The notes: generated by a model not told the origin, from the sequence alone. A stretch of 64,000 nt of DNA from Paenibacillus thermotolerans (GCF_028745515.1 NZ_JAQZSG010000003.1:124001-188000); one strand, 5' to 3'; shown: positions 34,994-44,685, numbered from the stretch's first letter. Made by a program: numbers and translations.

Positions 34994-36310
34994 TTAAGCT
35001 TGTTGTACGCTGCTTCCGTTCGCCGCCGGAGCGCTGCCGTTCCCGTCATATCCTTTCAGCAGAAGCGAAATGGAGAAAGAGACTGCCATCAGGACGAGCG
35101 GCACGATACAAATCAAGTAACGGAACGCCGCCTCCGGGTTGCCGCCGGGTTCGTTGCCGCTAATATAACCGAAAAAGTAGCTCGCGGTCCAAAATGCAAC
35201 GGCGGACAACAAGCCGCTGGAACGGGTAATGAATCCGCCGACCGAGCTGTAGATCCCTTCTCTTCTGCGCCCCGTTTTTTCGTAATCCCGGTCGATAATT
35301 TGGCTGCTGAGCACGGGCGGCGTAACGAGGAAGCCGGATAGCCCGAAGCCGACCATAATGCCGGCTGCCACCCCGCCCGCCAGCCCTTCGGCAAACCACA
35401 ACGGTATGACGGACAGGCCGTAAACGGCAAGCGAAATTCGCCAGCTTCGTTTGACCCCCGTCTTATTGACGATCCAATACCATACCGCAACAAGCGGTAT
35501 GACGGACACGAAGATCGATGCGAGCAAAATCGATACTTGCGCCTCCGGAATTTTCAGAGCGTACTTCGCGTAAAAAGGAATCGCCGAGCTAAGCAAACCG
35601 TTCACCGTTTGAGCGAACGAGTTCGCAATGTTAAATATCCAAAACGGTTTATTTTTCAGCGTTTCGCGGAATGCTTCTTTAAACGGCAGCGGGGGCTCCT
35701 TCTGAGCTTCTTCGTCCTCTCTGACAGAGGATATGCAAAACATCATAAAGACGGCAAACAAGACGCCGTACAATATAGCCATCGCTTGGAAGCCGTAAGC
35801 ATCGTAAATGAGCGGAGTCGCCGCCGTTCCGATCAAAATCGCCACGATTTGAAAGCCTTGTTTCACTGCGGACGCTCTGGCGCGGACCCGATCCCCTTTG
35901 AACAGCTCGGGGAACAACGCTCCGTAATTGACCCATAATACGGCGGAAGCGCTCTCAAAAATAATAAGGGCAAGAAGGAACCAAACGAACAGCTGGTTAT
36001 CGCTCATTCCGCCGGGAGCCGAAAACATGAATATAAACGAAAGCATATATACGGGAAGCGCCGCAAGCATCCACGGCCTCCGCCTGCCGTACCGCGATCT
36101 TGTGCCGTCGGATAAATACCCGACGAGCGGGTCGTTGACCGCGTCCCATACTAAATAGATCGACCTCGCGATGGTTGCAAATGCGACCGCGAGCCCGAGC
36201 TTATCGACAAAATAATAGCTGTGAAACGACAAGAACGCTTGTCCGGGAATCATCATGGCGAGCATTCCAAAAGCGTATGCAAATGCGGAGTTAGTCCACT
36301 TTGCTTTCAT
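34994..36310 (-). CDS. GPH-family (MelB-like) sugar:cation symporter
   Basis: This 438-residue integral membrane protein has about 12 hydrophobic segments and the GPH/MFS features WDAVNDPLVGYLSDGTRSRYGRRRPW (positions about 53-80). Members import glycosides, pentosides or hexuronides with H+ or Na+. AAGGAGG precedes the ATG. The promoter is TTGTTT (36371-36366), 17 bases, TAGTAT (36348-36343). The only partner in its operon is the ChbG-type deacetylase. Confidence 0.88.
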   Translation of the reverse strand: MKAKWTNSAFAYAFGMLAMMIPGQAFLSFHSYYFVDKLGLAVAFATIARSIYLVWDAVNDPLVGYLSDGTRSRYGRRRPWMLAALPVYMLSFIFMFSAPGGMSDNQLFVWFLLALIIFESASAVLWVNYGALFPELFKGDRVRARASAVKQGFQIVAILIGTAATPLIYDAYGFQAMAILYGVLFAVFMMFCISSVREDEEAQKEPPLPFKEAFRETLKNKPFWIFNIANSFAQTVNGLLSSAIPFYAKYALKIPEAQVSILLASIFVSVIPLVAVWYWIVNKTGVKRSWRISLAVYGLSVIPLWFAEGLAGGVAAGIMVGFGLSGFLVTPPVLSSQIIDRDYEKTGRRREGIYSSVGGFITRSSGLLSAVAFWTASYFFGYISGNEPGGNPEAAFRYLICIVPLVLMAVSFSISLLLKGYDGNGSAPAANGSSVQQA

Positions 36311-36407
36311 CGCGTTTATCCTCCTTATAGTCCCTTTTCCCTATACTATCTTTGAAAGTTATGGAAAACAAGAAGGATCTTTACATCTCTAGACTGCCGT
36401 AACGAAT

Positions 36408-36435
36408 GAAAAAAGCCAGCCGTCAAACGGCTGAC
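36408..36435 (-). terminator. Terminator of cysJI
   Basis: On the minus strand CAGCCG (36433-36428) and CGGCTG (36422-36417) form a stem with a 5-base loop, followed by GCTTTTTT. It lies 25 bases beyond the cysI stop. Confidence 0.85.
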
Positions 36436-36459
36436 CCTTTCACGCATCGCGCAATCGAA

Positions 36460-38184
36460 TTAGGAATGGAAGTCTTGCCCGGACCGGACTTCTTTCACAT
36501 ACCCGGCACGAATCGTAAAGTCCCCGAAATGCTCGCCTTCGCGGCGCTCCTTCGCGTAATGCCGAATAATCGGTCCCAGCGACTCCAATATTTCGGACTC
36601 GCCGATATTTTCTTTATACAGCTTATTCAGCCGCGTTCCGGCAAATCCGCCGCCTAAATACATGTTGTACTTTCCGGGAGCTTTCCCGATGAACGCAAGC
36701 TCCGCAAGCATCGGTCGGGCGCAGCCGTTCGGGCATCCCGTCATCCGGATGACGATGTCTTCGTCGCTCAACCCTGCCTCAGCCAGCATCGGCTCGATTT
36801 TATCCAGCAGCGAAGGAAGATAGCGCTCCGACTCCGCCATCGCAAGACCGCACGTCGGCAGCGCCACGCACGCCATCGAATTTCTCCGCAGCGCCGTATG
36901 CCGGGCTCCGTCGTTTAGGCCGTATTGCTTGATCAGCTCCTCGATCTTTTTCTTCTTTTGGCTGCTGACGCTGCCGATGATCAAGTTCTGGTTCGGCGTG
37001 AGACGGAAATCGCCCGTATGGACTTTGGCGATTTCTCTCAGTCCGGTCATGAGCGGATAGTCTTCCTCGTCCTTCACCCGGCCGTTCTGAACGAATAAAT
37101 TGAAATGCCATTTCCCGTTGCTGCCCTTCACCCAGCCGTAGCGGTCGCCGCTGTGGTCGAAACGGTACGGCCGCGCATCCTCGAGCTTCCAGCCGAGACG
37201 CTGATGAAGCTCATTGATAAACCAATCGATGCCGCGGTCGTCGATCGTATATTTGAACCGCGCATGCTTCCGGACCGCCCGGTCGCCGTAATCCCGCTGA
37301 ATCGTGACCGTTTTTTCCGCTACGTCAATCGTCTGCTCCGGCGTGCAGAAGCCGATCACTTGCCCCACTTGGGGGTACGTGTTCGGATCGCCGTGCGTCA
37401 TCCCCATGCCGCCGCCGACCGCAACGTTGAAGCCTTTCAGCTTCCCGTCCTCGACGATCGCAATGAACCCCAAGTCCTGGGAGAACACGTCCACGTCGTT
37501 GGACGGAGGCACGGCGACGCCGATCTTGAACTTACGGGGCAAATAGACGGGGCCGTAAATCGGCTCCTCTTCCACTGCCGTATCCCGGCTGTCGATCACC
37601 TTCTCGCCGTCGAGCCAAATTTCGTGATACGCTCGGGTCCGCGGATTGAGATGCTCGCTGATGCGGCCTGCCCACTCGTACACTTCGCCGTGAATTTCCG
37701 ATTGGTACGGATTCGGGTTGCACATGACGTTCCGGTTCACGTCGCCGCAAGCGGCCAACGTGCTGAGCAGCGCATCGTTCACTTCCCGGATCAGATGCTT
37801 CATATTCCATTTGAGCACGCCGTGCAGCTGGAACGATTGCCGGGTCGTCAGGCGGATCGTCCCGTTCGCGAACTGCTGCGCGATCCGGTCCATCATGAGC
37901 CACTGCTCCGGCGTTACGACGCCTCCGGCCGCGCGAACGCGCACCATGAACTGGTAAGCAGGCTCCAGCTTCTGCTTCTGCCGTTCGTTGCGCAAATCCC
38001 GGTCGTCTTGCATGTAGCTGCCGTGAAATTTCATCAGCCGATTATCGTCCTCCGGTATGGAGCCGGTAATCCGGTCATCGAGCGTTTCCGCGAGGGAACC
38101 GCGCAAATAATTGCTTCGGCGCTTAATCTCCTCCACGTCGCTGTGCGGCGCGCTGTTCGGGGAGAGCAAATTGTTATCCGACAT
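36460..38184 (-). CDS. cysI: Assimilatory sulfite reductase (NADPH) hemoprotein subunit
   Basis: This 574-residue enzyme subunit reduces sulfite to sulfide at a coupled siroheme-[4Fe-4S] centre. The four cluster cysteines are in [15 protein letters not shown] (with the preceding Cys of MACV) and GCPNGCARP. Length and the two nitrite/sulfite reductase repeats are standard. It follows cysJ by 40 bases, and together they form the complete NADPH-dependent enzyme for cysteine synthesis. Confidence 0.95.
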   Translation of the reverse strand: MSDNNLLSPNSAPHSDVEEIKRRSNYLRGSLAETLDDRITGSIPEDDNRLMKFHGSYMQDDRDLRNERQKQKLEPAYQFMVRVRAAGGVVTPEQWLMMDRIAQQFANGTIRLTTRQSFQLHGVLKWNMKHLIREVNDALLSTLAACGDVNRNVMCNPNPYQSEIHGEVYEWAGRISEHLNPRTRAYHEIWLDGEKVIDSRDTAVEEEPIYGPVYLPRKFKIGVAVPPSNDVDVFSQDLGFIAIVEDGKLKGFNVAVGGGMGMTHGDPNTYPQVGQVIGFCTPEQTIDVAEKTVTIQRDYGDRAVRKHARFKYTIDDRGIDWFINELHQRLGWKLEDARPYRFDHSGDRYGWVKGSNGKWHFNLFVQNGRVKDEEDYPLMTGLREIAKVHTGDFRLTPNQNLIIGSVSSQKKKKIEELIKQYGLNDGARHTALRRNSMACVALPTCGLAMAESERYLPSLLDKIEPMLAEAGLSDEDIVIRMTGCPNGCARPMLAELAFIGKAPGKYNMYLGGGFAGTRLNKLYKENIGESEILESLGPIIRHYAKERREGEHFGDFTIRAGYVKEVRSGQDFHS

Positions 38185-38224
38185 TCGGCTTATCTCCTCT
38201 CTTTCCAGTACGGAAACTTATCGA

Positions 38225-40060
38225 TTAATAAACATCTCTTTGATAACGTTTCTGCTGCTGCATCCGGGCCAAATATTCCGCGGCTTCATCCGCGCTTAAT
38301 CCGCCTTCGTTCTCGATAATGGAAGCGAGCGCCGCATGGACGTCGTGCGCCATATGCTTTTCATCGCCGCATACGTAGACGTAAGCTCCTTCTTGCAGCC
38401 AATGATACAGCTCTCGTCTTTTCTCGAGCATCCGATGCTGCACGTACACCTTCTTGTCGGTATCGCGCGAGAAGGCGACGTCCATACGCGTCAGCACGCC
38501 GTCCTTGAGCCAGCGCTGCCATTCGATCTGATACAGGAAGTCCGTGGAAAAATGCTGATCTCCGTAAAACAGCCACGTCTTCCCTTCCGCACCCGTTTCC
38601 TCCCGTTCGCCCAGGAACGCTCTGAACGGAGCGACGCCCGTCCCCGGCCCGATCATAATGATCGGAATGTCCGGATTTTCCGGCAGCTTAAAATTGTCGT
38701 TCTGTTGTATGAACACGGGCAGCGCATCGCCGGCCTGCACGCGCTCCGCCAGCTGCACGGAGCAAACTCCGTAACGGCTTCTTCCCTGCGATTCGTAACG
38801 AACCGCCCGTACGGTTATATGCACCTCGTCAGGATATGCCTTCGGGCTGCTTGCGATCGAGTACAGACGCGGCGGAATTTTTCGAAGGATCGAGACGAAT
38901 TCGTTCGCCGGCACGCCTCGCAAAGAATAGTCCTGCACGAGATCGAGCAAATCCCTTCCGTTGATATAGCTTTTCAGCTCCTGCTCGCGGCCGGCCGCTA
39001 CAAGCCCCTTCAGCTCGGTGCCGGAGGTCAGCTTCGCAGCCTGCTCCAGCAGCGGCTTGGTCAGCACCGTAATTTCAAACACGCGAAGCAGCGCTTCGCG
39101 AAGCGGGCGCGTTTCGCCGCTTTTGCTTACGGCGACCGGCTCTTCGGGACTCCATCCCATCGCCGCGATCAGCTCGTCGACGAGAACCGGATGGTTCTCC
39201 GGAATAATGCCGAGACTGTCGCCCGGTGCATACTGCAGGTTGGAGCCGGCGAGCGACAGCTCGAGATGTCTCGTTTCCCGCCGGGAGCCGCGGCCGTTCA
39301 AATTCAAATTTTCAAGCACCTCGGCCTGGAACGGATTCGACCTTGAATATTCCGATTCGGCATCCGCTGCGGCTGCCGGAATCGAAATGCCGGCAACGGA
39401 CGGCGAAGCTGCCGTCGTGTTCGCTTGCAAAGACTCAAGCACCTGCTTCATCCATTCCGCCGCAGGCTCGGCGAAATCTACGTCGCAATCGACGCGCGGA
39501 GCGAGCCGTTTGGCTCCAAGCTGTTCTAAGCGCTGATCGAAGTCTTTCCCGGTTTTGCAAAACCATTCGTAAGAAGTATCGCCGAGCGCAAGGACGGAAT
39601 AATTGACGCCTTCCAATTGCGGCGCCCTCTTGCCGTGCAAAAATTCGTAGAAGGAAATCGCATTGTCCGGCGGCTCGCCTTCTCCATGCGTGCTTACGAT
39701 AACCAAAAGATTTTGAACCTTTTTAAGCCCGTTCGGCTTGAAATCGCTCATTGAGGATAAAGTGACCTGAAAGCCTTGCTCCGTCAGCATCTTCGACAGC
39801 TTCTTGGCGAGCGAGGAGCTGTTGCCGGTTTGGGAACCGAACAGCACAGTCACTTCTTTGGACAAAGCCGGTGCAGCCGCTGCCAATGCGGGAACAACGA
39901 GCGCGGCATTCGCAGCGGTTGAAGCGGATGCTCCCTGCAAAGCCGTCAAGTAGCCGCTTAACCAGAAACGTTGTGATTCCGTTAATGCGGGCAAAAGCCG
40001 ATTGAGCAGTTGCACTTGCTCCTCATTAAACGGACTGTTTGTCACTTGAAGTACCAACAA
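38225..40060 (-). CDS. cysJ: Assimilatory sulfite reductase (NADPH) flavoprotein subunit
   Basis: This 611-residue diflavin reductase passes electrons from NADPH through FAD and FMN to CysI. It has a flavodoxin-like FMN domain (about 70-215, VLFGSQTGNSSSLAKKL), an FAD domain with RLYSIASSP, and an NADP-binding C-terminus with IGPGTGVAPFRAFL and ending RYQRDVY. The start is TTG (40060, or the adjacent TTG at 40057) after GAGGTGGG. Length is normal. Confidence 0.95.
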   Translation of the reverse strand: MLVLQVTNSPFNEEQVQLLNRLLPALTESQRFWLSGYLTALQGASASTAANAALVVPALAAAAPALSKEVTVLFGSQTGNSSSLAKKLSKMLTEQGFQVTLSSMSDFKPNGLKKVQNLLVIVSTHGEGEPPDNAISFYEFLHGKRAPQLEGVNYSVLALGDTSYEWFCKTGKDFDQRLEQLGAKRLAPRVDCDVDFAEPAAEWMKQVLESLQANTTAASPSVAGISIPAAAADAESEYSRSNPFQAEVLENLNLNGRGSRRETRHLELSLAGSNLQYAPGDSLGIIPENHPVLVDELIAAMGWSPEEPVAVSKSGETRPLREALLRVFEITVLTKPLLEQAAKLTSGTELKGLVAAGREQELKSYINGRDLLDLVQDYSLRGVPANEFVSILRKIPPRLYSIASSPKAYPDEVHITVRAVRYESQGRSRYGVCSVQLAERVQAGDALPVFIQQNDNFKLPENPDIPIIMIGPGTGVAPFRAFLGEREETGAEGKTWLFYGDQHFSTDFLYQIEWQRWLKDGVLTRMDVAFSRDTDKKVYVQHRMLEKRRELYHWLQEGAYVYVCGDEKHMAHDVHAALASIIENEGGLSADEAAEYLARMQQQKRYQRDVY

Positions 40061-40125
40061 TACCCACCTCGCGCTGCTTACTTATTAATTCCTAGTATTC
40101 TCATCAAATTAATGTAACTCTTTAG

Positions 40126-40154
40126 AACCTACCACAATTGAAGGAACTGGTCAA
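40126..40154 (-). promoter_or_regulatory. Promoter of cysJI
   Basis: Minus-strand TTGACC (40154-40149), 17 bases and TAGGTT (40131-40126) precede an A+T-rich leader of about 65 bases before cysJ. No riboswitch was recognised in the leader. Confidence 0.55.
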
Positions 40155-40233
40155 TCACAATGATTTTTATAGATTTCATCAGGAATGCTGATAAATCCGA
40201 ATTGAGATAAGGAGCAATCGAAGAGAAGAGCAG

Positions 40234-40655
40234 ATGAGAAAATTAATCGCTCAAGAGCTGATGTCCGTTGACGGCTTGTAGATTGAGAAAATAAAGATGT
40301 ATTCGGCATGGCCCGTACTGTGCACATTAGCAATCCATGAGAAACCGTGCCTATTTTGGATGTTAAAATGTAGACTTAAGTAAGCTGCATATGGGACGTT
40401 TAATCCTTGAATGTGATACTCGGCGGTTGCTGTGACCACACGCAGGTGATTTCGGATGAGGAGCTCCGCCAGTATACGGTGAACCTGATGGACCAGTCCG
40501 ATGGTCTGCTAGTTGGACGTAACATCTACCAGCTGATGGAAAGTGCTTGGCCAGCCATTGCCAGCAGCGTCGACGATCGGAAACCCAAGTACGAAGCTGG
40601 ATCATGTGTCGTGGCAGAACTCTTCTTTGTGAAGGGGCCTGTTTCCGCTACATGA
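40234..40655 (+). pseudogene. Decayed dihydrofolate-reductase-family gene (RibD C-terminal type)
   Basis: After AAGGAG, the frame from 40234 reads MRKLIAQELMSVDGL, the usual start of RibD-C/DHFR-like proteins, and then stops at 40281. A second open stretch at 40407-40655 carries GGCCDHTQVISDEELRQYT and SDGLLVGRNIYQLMESAWP, again typical of this family, and then runs into an unrelated tail. The C-terminal half is missing, so the gene is broken. Local G+C is lower than in flanking genes. Confidence 0.65.
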
Positions 40656-40673
40656 AAAACAAGGAGGATTTTC

Positions 40674-41186
40674 ATGAATAACAATCTGAATCAATCGTTC
40701 GAAATTGCAATTACCCGTGTATTCGATGCCCCTCGCGAACTTGTATTTAAAGCATGGACAGAACTCGGACATTTCGCGAAATGGTGGGGACCAAAAGGGG
40801 TCACGCTTGAAATCGTTAAAATGGACGCTCGATCAGGCGGCGAGTTTTTAGGTATTCAGACGTCTGCTGACGGAAATCAGGTGATGTGGGGGAAATTTGC
40901 ATACCAAGATGTTGTCGAACCTGAGAAAGTGGCTTACATCCGATCCTTTTCCGATGAGCAAGGCAATACCGTCCGTGCGCCTTTTAGCGTGAGCTGGCCT
41001 CTTGAAATTATGAATATCATAACGCTAGAAGATGACGAAGGTAAAACTGTTTTAAAACTGAAGGGTTGCCCTGTGAACGCTTCAGCTGAGGAACAAGAAA
41101 CCTATAAAGGTATGGCTCCAAAGCTTCAACAAGATCTTGAGGTTACCTTCGATAAGCTTGCCGACTATCTTGTCTCCCTGAATTAG
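40674..41186 (+). CDS. SRPBCC (AHSA1-like) domain protein
   Basis: This 170-residue protein of the START/AHSA1 superfamily shows ITRVFDAPRELVFKAWTE at the N-terminus, FAKWWGPKG, GGEFLGIQ and the C-terminal helix LQQDLEVTFDKLADYL. These proteins form a hydrophobic pocket and bind or process small molecules; the ligand is unknown. It follows AAGGAGG and sits directly after the DHFR-family remnant. Small DHFR-like and SRPBCC genes of this type are commonly found together in Firmicutes. Confidence 0.85.
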   Translation: MNNNLNQSFEIAITRVFDAPRELVFKAWTELGHFAKWWGPKGVTLEIVKMDARSGGEFLGIQTSADGNQVMWGKFAYQDVVEPEKVAYIRSFSDEQGNTVRAPFSVSWPLEIMNIITLEDDEGKTVLKLKGCPVNASAEEQETYKGMAPKLQQDLEVTFDKLADYLVSLN

Positions 41187-41285
41187 AAATTTGGGAATAT
41201 TTGTTCAATAAAACAGCAGAAGGCTAGGACTTTATTTTCTCGTCCATGGCTGCTGCTGTTTCGTATTTCGCGTCAGTCTAGTACT

Positions 41286-41500
41286 TTGTTTTCTCATGAT
41301 AATTGGCATCGCGGTGACGACGAATATGCCGCGTATGCCAAAAGCTTTCTCGATTCGATCGATACTATTGGTGGCGGGCTTTTGGCCTGCAGAAACGAAC
41401 GACATTGCTCATAGAATGAATACAATACCCAAAATTATTTTTTCAAGGACGTTAACGGCGTTTCGGTTCAGCTTTTTTACAAGATTGACTCGTAATGCTT
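41286..41500 (+). pseudogene. C-terminal fragment of a DHFR/RibD-C-like gene
   Basis: The frame around 41296-41508 encodes GFWPAETNDIAHRMNTIPK followed by IIFSRTL, which is the characteristic middle and C-terminal part of dihydrofolate-reductase-family proteins. It lacks the N-terminal half and the end is unrelated. It is a second remnant on the other side of the SRPBCC gene, either part of the same broken gene displaced by rearrangement or a relic of another copy. Confidence 0.5.
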
Positions 41501-41503
41501 TGT

Positions 41504-41695
41504 GCTAACGGAACCGGATGTCCGCTAATTTTGTCGAATCTGGGAATTAGGGCTTGTTAGCGGAACCGGATGTCCGTTAAATCGCCAAAATCGCCGGTTT
41601 TCGGCAGTTTCCGGGCAATTAGCGGACACTTGATTCTGTTAGTTCGCCGTTTTTAGGGGTGAGACGAGTTTTAGCGGTCATCTTGTTCCGCTAAT
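41504..41695. repeat. Four short palindromic intergenic repeats (TTAGCGG...CCGCTAA)
   Basis: Units at 41504-41528, 41557-41580, 41618-41642 and 41669-41695 each begin with a variant of TTAGCGGA or CTAACGGA and end with a complementary CCGCTAA, CCGTTAA or CTGTTAG. Units 1 and 2 share the core CGGAACCGGATGTCCG. They fill the gap before the next gene and resemble dispersed intergenic palindromes rather than a CRISPR array: spacers and repeats are too short and variable. Confidence 0.6.
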
Positions 41696-41781
41696 TGCGG
41701 TGGCGCGATATCGGCCGTAGCCCTGCATAAGCGCCAAAAGTCGGTGCAAACGCATCGCTAACATCACAAAGGAGGCGACCC

Positions 41782-42324
41782 ATGTTCAAAAGAGTATTGT
41801 GGAGCTTCATTGTTTTCCTAATCGCAAGCGCCGGGGTTTTCGCCGTCATTTCTACTTATCCGAAGCAATACGATTTTTCATTGGACGGTTTGCTGTATCA
41901 ATTAGGCGAACAAAATCGGGATACCGTCAAACCCGTGACCGTTCAAATCAAAGGCGAGACGAGAAAGAAGCTGAACGGAATGAAATCCTTCAAAGGCACG
42001 ATCGATATTTCCGGGGAGAACATTCCTGTTCCGGAGAAATATAGGGAAATAAATCGTAGTTTCGATATGCAAGGGGGGGCGTTGCTCGCGTACGCTTACT
42101 CCGATGGCGGCCAAATCAAGCATTTCCTTTACGGCACAATGTACGTGAATGACGACTTCAGCAAGGTTACCATTACGAAGCTTGTGGATGAAGACGGAGA
42201 AAGCAAGGTTTGGACCGGGGACGACGGGTTCATGATTACCGCGCCGGCGCAAAGCAAAGATGAGGCGCTGAGCATAACCAACGAGCTGATGAAACATGTT
42301 TTGCTAGGCTTTACGCTGAAATAA
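41782..42324 (+). CDS. Membrane-anchored protein of unknown function
   Basis: This 180-residue protein has one N-terminal membrane segment (about 5-25, LWSFIVFLIASAGVFAVIS) and an external domain of about 150 residues. It has no Cys or recognisable catalytic motif. AAAGGAGG precedes the ATG. A strong terminator follows, and the upstream region contains the palindromic repeats. I do not recognise the family. Similar short anchored proteins occur near cell-wall and stress genes, but nothing here fixes the role. Confidence 0.7.
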   Translation: MFKRVLWSFIVFLIASAGVFAVISTYPKQYDFSLDGLLYQLGEQNRDTVKPVTVQIKGETRKKLNGMKSFKGTIDISGENIPVPEKYREINRSFDMQGGALLAYAYSDGGQIKHFLYGTMYVNDDFSKVTITKLVDEDGESKVWTGDDGFMITAPAQSKDEALSITNELMKHVLLGFTLK

Positions 42325-42330
42325 ATATGA

Positions 42331-42367
42331 AAAAAGACCCGAGGGAAAAGCTTCCCCGGGTCTTTTC
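42331..42367. terminator. Bidirectional terminator
   Basis: AAAAGACCCG...GGGAA pairs with TTCCCCGGGTCTTTT around a 4-base loop, giving a long stem with A- and T-tracts on the two sides. It lies between convergent genes. Confidence 0.85.
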
Positions 42368-42381
42368 GCGTCGACATCGGA

Positions 42382-42552
42382 TCATCCGCCGCCCATGCGC
42401 CGCTTCATGGCGCTCGGTTTTTTCGCAATTTGGCTCTTCATCTGCATATTCCCGTTTTGCGCATGTTTTTGCTGGTTCACGGAGGCTTGCGCTTCTTTCT
42501 TTTGTGCGAGCTTTTGCTTCATGGCTTCCGCCAACGATACTTTATTGGCCAC
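42382..42552 (-). CDS. Small basic protein of unknown function (56 residues)
   Basis: A GTG at 42552, preceded by GAGGAGG at normal spacing, opens a 56-codon frame ending at the TGA 42384-42382. The product begins MANKVSLAEAMKQKLAQKKE, is rich in Lys, Gln, Met and Ala, and ends KRRMGGG. It looks like a short charged helix. It lies between hflC and the bidirectional terminator and faces the anchored protein. I do not recognise a family. Confidence 0.65.
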   Translation of the reverse strand: MANKVSLAEAMKQKLAQKKEAQASVNQQKHAQNGNMQMKSQIAKKPSAMKRRMGGG

Positions 42553-42636
42553 GGCCTGCACCTCCTCTTTTCCATATTATTTCCCAAAACGATCCGTTAT
42601 TCAATACCGTTGTCCATTATTCCGTCAGCGATCATT

Positions 42637-43509
42637 TTATTCTTTCCCTAGTAAAATCCGCGTGTACGGCGAATCGATCGGAAGCATAATGATCGGTTCC
42701 CCCTTAAAGGTCGTCACATAGCTTTCCAACGTTCTGTACAGGTTATAAAACTCGGGGTCCTTCCCGTACGCTTCGTTATAAATTCTAGCGGACTCCCGCT
42801 CGCCCTCCGCCATAATTTTCTTCGCATCGGATTCCGCCTGCGCGATCAGCTCCTGCGCTTGACGGTCCGCATTCGAAGTAATTTTGCGCGACTGCTCGTC
42901 GCCCTCCGACAAGTAGCCCGCCGCGATCGATTGCCGGTCGGAAATCATCCGGTTGTAGACGCTTTGCTTATTTTCATCCGGCAGATCGGTCCGTTTGATC
43001 CGAACGTCGATAATTTCGATGCCGTAATTTTGCCGCTTGGCGACATCGGCAACCTCCGCGGTAATTTCGGTATTCAAATCGCCGCGCGCCGTATTTTCGC
43101 TAATAATATTGCCGTAGTCGGTTTCCGAAAGCTTGCGACGGACGGAGTTGTACACCGCGTCTCCGATTCGTCCCTCCGCCGACGAAACGGTGCGCAGCGT
43201 GCGCAAAAATTTCTGCGGATCGCTGATACGCCATACGGTGTAGTTATCCACGTTGATCGGTTTTTTGTCTTTGGTCAATATCGGAGTCGGATTGCTGTCG
43301 TAAATTTTTTGGTATTTCGGCAGCGAGGTTACCGACTCAATGAACGGAATTTTAAATTTAATGCCCGGCGTCTGATGAATGCGAACCGCCTCTCCGAATT
43401 TCAGCACGACCTTATATTCGTTCTCCGGAACGATAAACATCGAGCCGAACAACACAATCAGAATCAAAACAATGCCCGCGGCGGTAAAGCCGATCGTTCT
43501 TGTAGTCAT
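42637..43509 (-). CDS. hflC: Protease modulator HflC
   Basis: This 290-residue SPFH/band-7 membrane protein has one N-terminal segment (about 7-25) followed by the band-7 domain (VPENEYKVVLKFGEAVRI) and a charged coiled coil (about 200-250). HflC and HflK form a cage that regulates the FtsH protease. The start overlaps the hflK stop as ATGA. Confidence 0.9.
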   Translation of the reverse strand: MTTRTIGFTAAGIVLILIVLFGSMFIVPENEYKVVLKFGEAVRIHQTPGIKFKIPFIESVTSLPKYQKIYDSNPTPILTKDKKPINVDNYTVWRISDPQKFLRTLRTVSSAEGRIGDAVYNSVRRKLSETDYGNIISENTARGDLNTEITAEVADVAKRQNYGIEIIDVRIKRTDLPDENKQSVYNRMISDRQSIAAGYLSEGDEQSRKITSNADRQAQELIAQAESDAKKIMAEGERESARIYNEAYGKDPEFYNLYRTLESYVTTFKGEPIIMLPIDSPYTRILLGKE

Positions 43510-44519
43510 CGTCCTTCACCTCCGGAAGTATTGCCGGCCCCGCCCGAAGAACGCATCAGCTCATTCAGCGGCAAGTAGTTAACGGTATTCCCGCTGCCGT
43601 CCGTAACGACGATTTTGGCGTTCGGCAAAATTTTCTCGAGCGTTTCCAGAATGAGACGGCTCTTCGTAACGCCCGGGTTTTTCGTATATTCCGAATATAC
43701 GGCATTAAACTTGGCAACGTCCCCCTCCGCGTTCAAAATACGCGACTTCTTCACCGCTTCCGCGTTTTCTAGCAATGCCTGCGCTTCCCCTCTCGCCTTC
43801 GGAAGCCGTTCGTTCACATATTTTTGCGCTTGGTTAATTTTCGTATTTTTTTCCTCGCGCGCGTTCGTCACTTCTTTAAACGCTTCCTGAACCTGCCCTT
43901 CCGGCGGCTCGATATCCTGGAACTTCAAATCGATAATCATGATGCCGGTCTTATAATCCAACTGCATCTGCTCCAGCTTCTTCTTTACTTCCGTCTGGAT
44001 CGCCGTCTTGCCGTCCGTAATCGCATAATCGAGCTTGGAGGCTCCCATTACGGAGCGGATCGCGGCAATGGACGAATTGCGCAAAAAGTGCTCCGGATCA
44101 TCAATGTTATACAAATAGTCCCTTACATCGGCGATTTTCCATTCGACGACCGCATCGGCCGAGACGATATTTTCGTCGCCAGTAATCATCAGCGCTTCCT
44201 CTTCCACCGGACGAATTTGCCCGTTCACCTCGCGGTAGCCGACATGAATCCGCTGCGTCAATTTCGCCGGAACGATAACGACGTCCTGAATCGGATAAGG
44301 CAGCTTAAAATGAAGTCCCGCATCTTCTTCGGTGGACGTATATTGCCCGAAGGTCAAAATCGCCGCCTGCTCCTGCTCCTGCACCGTATAAAACATCGAC
44401 CACCCGATCACAATGACGATCAGGGCAACCGCACCTAGGACCGCATTTCGGATGAAATGCTTGGGCACGTTCGGCACTTTGCGGATTTCCCCGTTCGCTC
44501 CCCCTTGAAACACTTCCAT
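43506..44519 (-). CDS. hflK: FtsH protease activity modulator HflK
   Basis: This 337-residue partner of HflC has a membrane segment at about 24-44 (AVLGAVALIVIVIGWSMFYT), a band-7 domain and a coiled coil with the repeated KINQAQKYVNERLPKARGEA-type charged pattern. The ATG at 44519 follows AAAGGGG; a longer frame reaching 44624 has no RBS. The Gly-rich N-terminal extension of proteobacterial HflK is much shorter here. Confidence 0.9.
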   Translation of the reverse strand: MEVFQGGANGEIRKVPNVPKHFIRNAVLGAVALIVIVIGWSMFYTVQEQEQAAILTFGQYTSTEEDAGLHFKLPYPIQDVVIVPAKLTQRIHVGYREVNGQIRPVEEEALMITGDENIVSADAVVEWKIADVRDYLYNIDDPEHFLRNSSIAAIRSVMGASKLDYAITDGKTAIQTEVKKKLEQMQLDYKTGIMIIDLKFQDIEPPEGQVQEAFKEVTNAREEKNTKINQAQKYVNERLPKARGEAQALLENAEAVKKSRILNAEGDVAKFNAVYSEYTKNPGVTKSRLILETLEKILPNAKIVVTDGSGNTVNYLPLNELMRSSGGAGNTSGGEGR

Positions 44520-44685
44520 TGAAATCCCCTTTCTTGTTGTCGTGATAAGCAATTGTACGTTCGTTATAGGCGATACGTTTCGTTTTTCGTTAAATATTGC
44601 ACTTTTTCGAGCGTTTATAGGCACATTCCCAAGTGAATTGTATATGTTACGTTATAGGAAAATTTTTGAGGAGTGAACGGAAAAA

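Noticed and set aside
37105-38319. Long plus-strand open frame (404 codons) opposite cysI
   Set aside because: It is antisense to a well-supported sulfite reductase, its translation has no recognisable domain, and it is explained by the codon use of the real gene.
38336-39346. Plus-strand open frame (336 codons) opposite cysJ
   Set aside because: It is antisense to a conserved flavoprotein, with arginine- and histidine-rich sequence typical of shadow frames.
41504-41695. CRISPR array
   Set aside because: The four units are imperfect, differ in their internal sequence, have no uniform spacers and no cas genes nearby.
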